Source: Cristatella mucedo | Taxonomy: Eukaryota > Bryozoa > Phylactolaemata > Cristatellidae | Assembly (NCBI GenBank): GCA_009760855.2 | Contig: WPIO01000020.1 | Location: 6,174,001 to 6,238,000 of the forward strand | Length of the DNA: 64,000 nucleotides | Direction of reading: 5' to 3' | Part shown: in pieces, positions 59,401-64,000 of the stretch | Layout: every line of letters starts with the position of its first letter | Numbering within the stretch: position 1 is the first letter of the stretch | Made by a program: the position numbers and the translations under genes | The notes under the pieces: model-generated | Database searches by the model: none | Told to the model about the DNA's origin: nothing | What the model saw: the letters and a program-made list of their open reading frames with translations, nothing else

Positions 59401-62079
59401 TCCTCGTGCCCCAAGATTTGTGTGGGCAATAAATTAGCTGTGATATTACTTTGCTTTTCACCGTTATCGATACAAGCTTTTGCTTGGTAGGTCCTAGACT
59501 GTGGAACTCACTGATGCAATTCTTAGGCAACGACACACTCTCTGCTGCCGCCTACTGTGCCACATCGCCGAGCTGGGTTGGTCCAGTGGTTAAAGTGCTC
59601 GCCCCGACTAAGGTCTGGCTGAGGTCGTGGGCTCGAGCCCTGAGGCATATGTGAAGTGCCTGAATAGAGATTTAGTTCTCTTGAGGTGCTATACAAATGA
59701 AGTGAATTATATTTTTATCTTTTCCAGCCATTCTGAGCTGCTACTTCCTTGCTACTCACATCCTCAACCGCCTTCCACACTCAGCAATGCTTCTCACTTT
59801 CTCTTTATTGTGTGAGATGAAATCTGTTGGCTACCTTAAAGACATTAAAAGCCACTTAAGCTTGAGCCAGGTATCGACAGCTTCCCCACCCCCTAGCACC
59901 TCCTTGAGGCTTTGCAGAATTACAGGGTAGGTACATTAAACTATATTTAGTGTCTCCAAATATTTAATGGTAAACAGACAACCATCAGAGGTAGCTACCG
60001 GTTAACGTTGAAGCAGAGGTCGAAAGGCCCTAGCTGTAACTATTAGAGGCGGCAGCCATCCGATAACACTATGGCATCGACTACTTAGTGCCGGAAATCC
60101 TAATGCGGAGTTCACTGCTAAGAAAATTATTAACTTGAACGATTTTGACCATTTGATCCCCCTTTGATCTGATGATTTAAGACAGGCTTACAATAGTGCT
60201 TACGTCGGCTTTGAATGGCAGAGGTAAGCTTAAGAGTATTCAAATTTGGGAATCTGGTGAGAAGCTATTCTCTGGCCACAGCACTGTATAAGCAGTTTTG
60301 TTTTACCCTAGATGCAGTCGGGCCATTTATCGAATAGCCTCTTGAAGCTCTGTGCAGAACCCCTAGCTGAGCTAACAGCTTGGGCGGCAAAGTCCAGAGT
60401 GAGTGGTCTAAAGCGATTGAGCAAAAACGACCTGCAGCATGACTCGAGCACCAATATCTGGGTACACAGACACATACTCCGAACGAGGAGAGGAGGAGCA
60501 GGCCAAAGCCGGGCTCCGAGCATGATCCATAACTCCATCTAGAATTTATCGCCAGATCACTGCTCCTATCCAGCCAACAAGGTTCTTCTCTCAGCATTTT
60601 GCTACTGTTTTTCAATCTTTAAATCTGTCTAAATTTGATTGCCGGCGTTTTATTTCTCACGTCCGGTATCTCAACAGCAGAGATACTGGTTTGATGGTAG
60701 TAATGAAACCAGCACCTGGGGTACTACTGCCCTCGGAGGCTGGGCTCTGGACTCATCGAATTGTGGGCAGGAGCAGCTGCTAGCCCAATACACCATCGCA
60801 AGTGGCCACAGCCACTAGCAAACAGGCGTTGGCATCTACACGAGTATAAGCCAGCAGTAGCTGCAGCCGCCTACCCAGGAGTGGTGTGTTCACCATGCAA
60901 GGCTATGAGCAAAAGGCATCAGCCTGCACGTGAACACAACGCCATGTGCTTGCGATGATGCATCCCTTTGTATATAGGATCGCTGCGAGTACCTAGCAGC
61001 GAATTCATCTTTGCCGGAGGGCAAGAATGACTAAAAGTGACCCAAAAAGAAAAAGCAGCTGCTAGACTACGTAAACCAAGCAAAGAGCATGAGCATGGAA
61101 TGTCAGATTCTGACAAATCCTTGACTGCTCGAAAAAAGATCTGGCGAAATCAATGACACCTGGCTTGGGTCGAGTACAAGCAAACTATTAGACTGGCACG
61201 GCAGTCCACCGAATGGACTTGATAACTCATCAAAACATTCACAGCAACAATTAAGGTGCGACGTTTTAACTTATTTTGCCACTTATATCTTACTTTTTAA
61301 TAATTTGCAACGCATTTCATTTTTATTTCAAAGGTAGTGCGCATGTATTTGGCTCTGCAAAACGCTAATAATTTGTCCTTGCACTTGGACTGTCGGCTGC
61401 TTTTCTGTCACGGTTGGTCAGGTCATGGATGCTGAGTCCCATTGGAACAGGTCCTGGCGCCATTATGAACTCAATCCATGCACGGCGTATGCTATGCTGG
61501 TTTTTTGTGCCCACATTCTCAACGCTTCGAGAATTCAGACACGAAAATAGATTTCCGACGCGATGTGCAGTGTGTCGGACTCGGGCCAGTGACCGAATTC
61601 CCGTACGGCAGCTACCAGCGCCGACCAGTCTCGCTCAGCAAAACTGTAGAACGTGCTCTGTGGCGGCGATAGTAATAAAACGCATCCTTCGCGCATATCG
61701 CACTTTAGTGCTGCGCTTTGCCATGACGAGGCTGAGCTCGGCCTCAATCTAGCATCGTTTTCTAGAGCGTGCCTCGATGTGTGCTGGATTGGCTCCTCTG
61801 GCTACTGGCGACTACCGGTATCAGCATGCATGTACGGTCAAACTATTAAAACGCTTTAAAAAAAATAGATGCGGTCAAACGATGCGGTCGCGCGGGTCGT
61901 ATCCTAAAACCATTTTCCTATTGGCTAGCAGCGTATACCCAGCTAGGCAAGGCGGCCGCAGCAGAAGTAGCAGACGGCACCCCAAGGTTCTAGCATCGCC
62001 AGCGCGACTACCTCAGCAGGAGCTTCCAGAGATTTTGAAATCTCACGGTGGCAATTTTCGAAGTGTAAGTCACCGTCAT
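43087..62079 (-). CDS. BEST: Bestrophin family anion channel (9 coding exons)
   Basis: Bestrophins are pentameric Ca2+-activated chloride/anion channels of plasma or internal membranes. The exons are 62012-62079, 58228-58338, 57731-57848, 56823-57009, 54559-54713, 54347-54424, 52464-52616, 52291-52371 and 43087-43242. Cumulative phases (2, 2, 0, 1, 0, 0, 0, 0) fit every junction. The 368-codon product starts [10 protein letters not shown] and keeps the order of human BEST1 motifs: RWRGSVYK, neck IPLAFVLGF with I76, F80 and F84, [46 protein letters not shown] and PYTAAS. A10, N297 and E301-D305 correspond to the Ca2+ clasp. Predicted helices lie near residues 35-55, 74-95, 237-258 and 271-290. 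Usual family length is 400-700 residues, so the C-terminal tail is missing or on an unplaced exon. Confidence 0.95.
43723..43926 (+). pseudogene. Helix-turn-helix fragment inside DNA transposon
   Basis: 67 codons containing [20 protein letters not shown], then [20 protein letters not shown]. The pattern of two helices and a Gly-Ser turn fits a DNA-binding HTH such as those at transposase N-termini. The reading then runs into a short CAATTG repeat and stops, and no catalytic DDE region was found. Transposase origin is inferred from its place between the long inverted repeats. Confidence 0.5.
44235..44362 (-). mobile_element. SINE-A inside DNA transposon
   Basis: Reverse copy (TGATTTAACAGCCTC, then CCCAGGATTCAGACC with a mutated B box, then GATCGAGGTCGTGAAA). 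It was inserted after the DNA element arrived. Confidence 0.8.
44936..45568 (-). mobile_element. LINE-B 3' fragment
   Basis: Reverse copy with an ATTACATT-type tail, 3' UTR, and coding remnants ([32 protein letters not shown]). It is cut at 45568, where a plus-strand LINE-A begins. Confidence 0.88.
45570..46125 (+). mobile_element. LINE-A 3' fragment
   Basis: Plus copy with CTGCTAGGCTTGTCTAC, the CTGGCTGCTCATCAAGCAAG motif region, 3' UTR and a decayed tail (GATTTAATTCTCTGGGGGTG). Confidence 0.75.
46126..46919. other. Intron 8 sequence, nothing recognised
   Basis: Two similar phrases (GCAAGCAAA near 46162 and 46642, GGAGCCGGTTA / GGAACCGGTTA near 46338 and 46731) hint at an old duplication of about 400 bp. 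Confidence 0.35.
46920..47055. repeat. Pyrimidine-rich minisatellite
   Basis: About seven imperfect units of 16-18 bp of the type CTTGCAACCCACTCCCC. One strand is almost free of G apart from one or two per unit. It lies in bestrophin intron 8. Confidence 0.8.
47056..48004. other. Intron 8 sequence, nothing recognised
   Basis: There is a short tandem of ATTACACGATTA-like units at 47245-47280. No gene or known repeat was seen otherwise. Confidence 0.4.
48005..48109 (+). repeat. Inverted repeat arm 1 (pairs with 52088-52202)
   Basis: About 105 bp, around 85-90% identical to the reverse complement of 52088-52202. Shared blocks are GGCTGCACTCTGC, ACCGAGCATTGTAGCAAGAA and AACACCAGTGAACTGAATGC. 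Both arms lie in bestrophin intron 8. Confidence 0.8.
48170..48235 (+). mobile_element. SINE-B, internally deleted
   Basis: The head GGTTTGGTCCTTCGGTTAAG is fused to the tail AGAGAGCTATACAAATGAAT. The middle with the B box is missing. Confidence 0.6.
48637..49775 (-). mobile_element. LINE-B, best preserved copy with open RT frame
   Basis: Reverse copy. An uninterrupted frame (48924-49856) reads [20 protein letters not shown], then [15 protein letters not shown] with the catalytic YADD intact. [36 protein letters not shown] and [20 protein letters not shown] follow, ending at the RLWNSLPQF region. It is 5'-truncated within the RT, with no endonuclease. Homology starts at about 49775, and the first 25-30 residues upstream of it look unrelated. 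A 3' UTR and TACATT-type tail follow down to 48637. Confidence 0.92.
49776..50069. other. Intron 8 spacer
   Basis: Only anonymous short ORFs. Confidence 0.4.
50070..50633 (+). mobile_element. LINE-A 3' fragment, young copy
   Basis: Plus copy with an open C-terminal frame (50114-50395, [20 protein letters not shown] ... RTAFSGSL), the full 3' UTR, an intact hairpin and (ATT)n. It is nearly identical to 2257-2815. Confidence 0.92.
50634..52087. other. Intron 8 sequence, nothing recognised
   Basis: A perfect 20 bp tandem duplication (GGACTTACTACTCCATTTCA) lies at 51100-51141. Small GCCGG-rich patches at 51360-51455 are locally palindromic. Confidence 0.4.
52088..52202 (-). repeat. Inverted repeat arm 2 (pairs with 48005-48109)
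   Basis: Reverse complement of arm 1. It ends about 90 bp from the exon 8 donor. Pairing in the pre-mRNA would loop out about 4 kb of intron 8, including the LINE-B and the young LINE-A. Confidence 0.8.
52291..52371 (-). CDS. BEST: Bestrophin exon 8 (codons 291-317), Ca2+ clasp
   Basis: Acceptor TTTCCGAG|GTT and donor CAG|GTATGT. Codes [18 protein letters not shown] and NAIIDRNLQ, the family signature. Intron 7 upstream is only 92 bp and intron 8 downstream is 9,048 bp. Confidence 0.97.
52464..52616 (-). CDS. BEST: Bestrophin exon 7 (codons 240-290), third and fourth helices
   Basis: Acceptor GTTACAG|GTC and donor AAG|GTAGTT. Codes [20 protein letters not shown] and [19 protein letters not shown]. 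Human BEST1 has GWLKVAE where this gene has GLLKVAE across the junction. The acceptor region is duplicated at 53658-53843. Confidence 0.97.
52606..52792. repeat. Duplicated segment containing the exon 7 acceptor (original)
   Basis: About 187 bp, roughly 80-85% identical to 53658-53843 in the same orientation. It covers the first 11 bp of exon 7, the acceptor and about 175 bp of intron 6. Confidence 0.85.
53618..53668 (-). other. Possible cryptic 51-nt exon in bestrophin intron 6
   Basis: The duplicated acceptor (GTTACAG) at 53669-53670 is followed by 17 open codons beginning [10 protein letters not shown] and then AAG|GTAGCT, a donor like that of exon 7. Flanking introns are phase 0 and 51 is a multiple of 3, so inclusion would keep the frame. 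Insertion at the start of a membrane helix would probably harm the channel. Confidence 0.3.
53658..53843. repeat. Duplicated segment with decoy acceptor (copy)
   Basis: Copy of 52606-52792. In transcript order it comes before the true exon 7 acceptor, with the same branch and pyrimidine context (ACGTTATTGTTACAG). Confidence 0.85.
54347..54424 (-). CDS. BEST: Bestrophin exon 6 (codons 214-239)
   Basis: Acceptor GTGTTTCAG|GAT and donor CAG|GTTATT. Codes [20 protein letters not shown] and PLVYTQ, matching human [22 protein letters not shown] region by region. Exactly 26 codons. Confidence 0.96.
54559..54713 (-). CDS. BEST: Bestrophin exon 5 (codons 162-213)
   Basis: Acceptor ATTCGTAG|GT and donor GCG|GTAAGC. 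Codes [33 protein letters not shown] and [11 protein letters not shown]. It is the least conserved exon. The segment near the human aperture (residue about 205) is diverged. Confidence 0.9.
55150..56045 (+). mobile_element. LINE-A 3' fragment split by another LINE-A
   Basis: Plus copy in bestrophin intron 4: [49 protein letters not shown], then an interruption, then AACAAACCTCAAATCC, 3' UTR and decayed tail near 55975-56035. Confidence 0.85.
55431..55655 (-). mobile_element. LINE-A 3' end nested in LINE-A
   Basis: About 225 bp of reverse LINE-A ((ATT)n, hairpin, 3' UTR). It interrupts the plus copy between ACCTATACCTC and GAACAAACC, which are adjacent in other LINE-A copies. Confidence 0.88.
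56378..56454. repeat. (GA)n microsatellite
   Basis: About 38 GA units in bestrophin intron 4. It is (CT)n in the transcript. Confidence 0.97.
56541..56690 (-). mobile_element. SINE-B
   Basis: Reverse copy with GGGGCTCGAGCCCACGAC (B box region), GAGCACCTTAACCACTGG (A box region) and a LINE-A-like tail at 56565-56590. It ends about 130 bp from exon 4, in intron 4. Confidence 0.82.
56823..57009 (-). CDS. BEST: Bestrophin exon 4 (codons 100-162), GC donor
   Basis: Acceptor GATTACAG|TGC. Codes [36 protein letters not shown] and [13 protein letters not shown]. The donor is ATGG|GCAAGT, a non-canonical GC donor. The phase-1 junction to exon 5 gives the conserved HLVEMG-VMTG, like human HLVQAGFMT. 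Confidence 0.96.
57731..57848 (-). CDS. BEST: Bestrophin exon 3 (codons 60-99), second helix and neck
   Basis: Acceptor GCTTTAG|GG and donor AAT|GTGAGT. Codes [20 protein letters not shown] and [17 protein letters not shown]76, F80 and F84 of the channel neck are conserved. Confidence 0.97.
58010..58205. repeat. Imperfect (CTG)n / (GCN)n tract in intron 2
   Basis: A triplet-periodic region rich in CTGCTG, GCTGCC and TCTGCT units. It makes long open frames on both strands (poly-Ala/Ser or poly-Leu), which are not genes. It is close to exon 2. Confidence 0.85.
58228..58338 (-). CDS. BEST: Bestrophin exon 2 (codons 23-60), first helix
   Basis: Acceptor ACTTTTAG|G and donor CAAAAAAA|GTAAGT. Codes [20 protein letters not shown] and [17 protein letters not shown]. 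Numbering is identical to human BEST1 here (W24, R25). Confidence 0.96.
58645..58740 (-). mobile_element. SINE-A remnant
   Basis: Reverse, degenerate: GGAGTCAAATTCACGACTTC, GGTCGTAAGGAGCAAGCACC, then GGGCTATTGCAGCC. Confidence 0.55.
59070..59165 (+). mobile_element. LINE-A tail-only insertion
   Basis: TGCATTTCCCTTTGCAGCC, hairpin and (ATT)n, in bestrophin intron 1. Confidence 0.8.
59395..59840 (+). mobile_element. LINE-B 3' fragment split by SINE-B
   Basis: Plus copy: [17 protein letters not shown] at about 59475-59535, then a SINE-B, then TGAGCTGCTACTTCCTTGCT, ACTTTCTCTTTATTG and CTGTTGGCTACC, which follow directly in other LINE-B copies. Confidence 0.8.
59566..59716 (+). mobile_element. 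SINE-B, complete, nested in LINE-B
   Basis: Best SINE-B reference: A box TGGTCCAGTGGT (about 59579-59590), B box GGGCTCGAGCCC (about 59629-59640), then a tail with AAGTGCCTGAATAGAGATTT and AGTTCTCTTGAGGTGCTATA that copies the LINE-A 3' hairpin. Confidence 0.88.
59841..62011. other. Bestrophin intron 1, remainder
   Basis: No transposon was recognised. 61400-62010 is richer in GC and CpG than the window average. Overlapping ORFs at 61414-61752 (plus) and 61535-61747 (minus) mirror each other without motifs. Confidence 0.4.
62012..62079 (-). CDS. BEST: Bestrophin exon 1 (start codon, codons 1-23)
   Basis: ATG at 62077-62079. Codes [20 protein letters not shown], then LL and AG of the split Arg codon 23, with donor CTGAG|GTAGTC. 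The start agrees with human MTITYTSQVA. The phase-2 junction restores RWRGSVYK with exon 2, 3.7 kb away. Confidence 0.95.
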
Positions 62080-62292
62080 GATTAAACTATGAAAAAGAAA
62101 TGCCGAGGCTATAATGAGAGCCGAAGAGACGTGTCCGACCCGGCATCAGCCGACAAAAAGAGTACACAGTGCGCCGCTGTGATGATTAGTGTCCAGCTGG
62201 CCTACCTCCGGTCGGATTGTCTGCCCAGTGGCAAAACATCAAAATCTTGCCTTGGATAACTTCTACAAAGTACCGTTAAAACACGAGTGTCA

Positions 62293-62300
62293 TATAAAAG
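62293..62300 (+). promoter_or_regulatory. TATA-like motif on the plus strand
   Basis: TATAAAAG about 215 bp upstream of the bestrophin ATG but facing the other way. It could serve a divergent plus-strand gene. No initiator evidence exists. Confidence 0.25.
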
Positions 62301-62826
62301 CGCATCATGTAATCTCTGTATAGTCGTAAAAACTGTAGAAAAACGCCAATACTAGATCCCAAACACCTGCAGTAGTGAGATCGAGCGTATTTTTACCTCG
62401 CATCTGGGGTCGCGTTTTTCACACCTGTCAAGCAATGGTGCTAGCTGCAACCACCTGAACATGAGGACAGATAAAGACATTCTCGTTCAACTAGCCATTC
62501 CTGAATTGCATTCATTACCCTCGAATGTATTTCAGTCTGTTACCCCCCCCCCCCCAAAGCAGCGAGTGCAACTCTGTTTTGCTTTTATTTTTTCAAGCCG
62601 GTTCTTTCTCTGAGCATTCTCAAATGACAAAGCAGCTTTCAGCGACAAATGGATTGCTATCAGCCTTCAAATGCCAAACCGGAGAACAAGGGAGGCCGAT
62701 TGCTGAATTATGCTGGTAATCGCGGAAAACCGGCGGTGGAAATCGACAGTCGACACACGGCTGAAGCGACGAGTCGGAGCCAAAACAGAAAAGAGACCGT
62801 GGCTTTAAAAAAAAAAACTTGCAGGT

Positions 62827-63084
62827 GTGCGCCACCGCTTACAGCGCATGAAGCAAACACGACCACGACGATTACCCATTAAAAGAAAGAAAGTTCCGAA
62901 GAATAGACCGAAAGACACGTCTGATCTAACTAGAATGAGCTTCACCAGCCTAACCCCGGCGACCTCAGCACCACTAAGAGAGCGCTCTGCAGGTATAGAA
63001 CAGCCGCCCGTAAAGCAAGAATTGACTGCATTAGAAATCAGAATTAATTACATGGCTCAGCAGGAGGAGCTAGACAATCTTTAA
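62827..63084 (+). CDS. Unrecognised ORF, 85 codons, basic N-terminus
   Basis: Plus frame with a basic stretch resembling a nuclear signal (PIKRKKVPKNRP), a Ser/Thr/Pro-rich middle and a hydrophilic end (KQELTALEIRINYMAQQEEL). An AG (TCTGCAG) lies inside at about 62992, so an exon boundary is possible. No domain was recognised. It may be part of a gene divergent from bestrophin. Confidence 0.3.
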   Translation: MRHRLQRMKQTRPRRLPIKRKKVPKNRPKDTSDLTRMSFTSLTPATSAPLRERSAGIEQPPVKQELTALEIRINYMAQQEELDNL

Positions 63085-63428
63085 AGCCGATAGTAAAAGG
63101 TGCGAATTATGCGAAGAGCGTAATGATCGTTTGCCGTAAGTTTGCTCACTTAATCCGTTGCAGTTGCCTCGTTCAATTTTTTGTCATCCTATTCACAATC
63201 AATCATTCAGTTTAGCTCGAAGCCGTGAGTGAATGGGCGGCTTGTTTATTTTTTGTTTTATGACGCTGTCATAGAAAAAAACCGATACACGTGGATATGT
63301 CGAATCATCACGTTTTATAAGAAAATAAATGTAAACCTGCTTGGGTAGACTAGTTGTTGTACTACAATACCTACTGGAGAATCAAATCTAATGGATAAGC
63401 GGGGAAGAGAAGGTAAACTTCATCCTAC

Positions 63429-63716
63429 ATGGTGTACCTGTACGAGGATGTCCAAAGCAACTGCATAACACGCATACTAACAGATGCATTTCTAGATTGT
63501 GTGACTGTTGTGCCAGTTGTAGTATTAGATCGCGTGAATCGCTGGACTGTGACGGACTTATCTTTCAGAACCGAGCTCAATACTTTAAATGTGCTGCAGC
63601 AGCGAATTTGTATGATCTTCACTGGTAAATGCTTAAGAGGAAAGTTAAAATGCAGATGTTATGGAATAATTTTTACAGTTAAAGTAGCTGACAAGACTGA
63701 TTTCGCCGAGGCCTAA
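63429..63716 (+). CDS. Unrecognised ORF, 95 codons
   Basis: Plus frame with protein-like composition (FLDCVTVVPVVVLDRVNRWT, LNVLQQRICMIFTGKCL). No motif was identified. It could be an exon or chance. It is followed by AT-rich sequence to the window end. Confidence 0.25.
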   Translation: MVYLYEDVQSNCITRILTDAFLDCVTVVPVVVLDRVNRWTVTDLSFRTELNTLNVLQQRICMIFTGKCLRGKLKCRCYGIIFTVKVADKTDFAEA

Positions 63717-64000
63717 ACATTTCTTTTGGACGATTTAGATATTAGACTACGATAAATCATGTGGCCGAAGCATCTGACGGATTGATGGAATGCTCAATGT
63801 CCCAAAATGGATTGGCCAATTCTAAAACGCAGAGGCATGTCTAGTCTTGAGGAAAAAGTTCATCCATCGTGTTTTTCATTAAATTATTATCAAATTCAGT
63901 ACATTATTATTTAATTAAGTTATTATTAATAATTTTTCAAATCTCGGCGCACGAACTTTTGACAGCCTTATACTTATTAGTTAAACCTATTACCCAGTAC

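Overview
This is a eukaryotic, intron-bearing, repeat-rich window, most likely from an invertebrate animal. The evidence is a multi-exon bestrophin gene with consensus GT-AG splice sites, many 5'-truncated non-LTR retrotransposons ending in (ATT)n, tRNA-derived SINEs, hAT-type miniature elements and long (CT)n/(GA)n/(TA)n microsatellites. I cannot name the species from the sequence. Nothing bacterial (operons, Shine-Dalgarno sites, CRISPR) is present.

The one firmly identified host gene is a bestrophin (chloride/anion channel) on the minus strand. Its nine coding exons run from the ATG at 62077-62079 down to 43087. All eight introns were placed by homology, splice signals and phase, and the phases chain without a break. 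The 368-codon reading holds the channel core: neck residues I76, F80 and F84, A10 and the acidic Ca2+ clasp EDDDD at 301-305. Intron 4 is a GC-AG intron. Intron 6 holds a duplicated copy of the exon-7 acceptor. Intron 8 is about 9 kb and full of transposons. The TAA that could end exon 9 overlaps a good splice donor.

The left part (1-43000) is almost entirely transposon debris. I name four families. LINE-A and LINE-B are L2/CR1-like non-LTR elements with YADD reverse transcriptase. SINE-A and SINE-B are tRNA-derived with A and B boxes. SINE-B ends in a hairpin tail that matches the LINE-A 3' end, so LINE-A probably mobilises it. Several nested insertions give relative ages. Two hAT copies have ends like the SPIN family, which is known for horizontal transfer. 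A separate 1.4 kb DNA element with about 325 bp inverted repeats sits about 90 bp from bestrophin exon 9.

At 1143-6165 an old tandem duplication carries two pairs of matching candidate exons on the minus strand, possibly an unrecognised paralogous gene pair. Upstream of bestrophin (62080-64000) there are a few plus-strand ORFs and a TATA-like motif that may belong to a divergent gene. Long stretches (25-27 kb, 30.6-37 kb, 38.3-40.3 kb) hold nothing I recognise.
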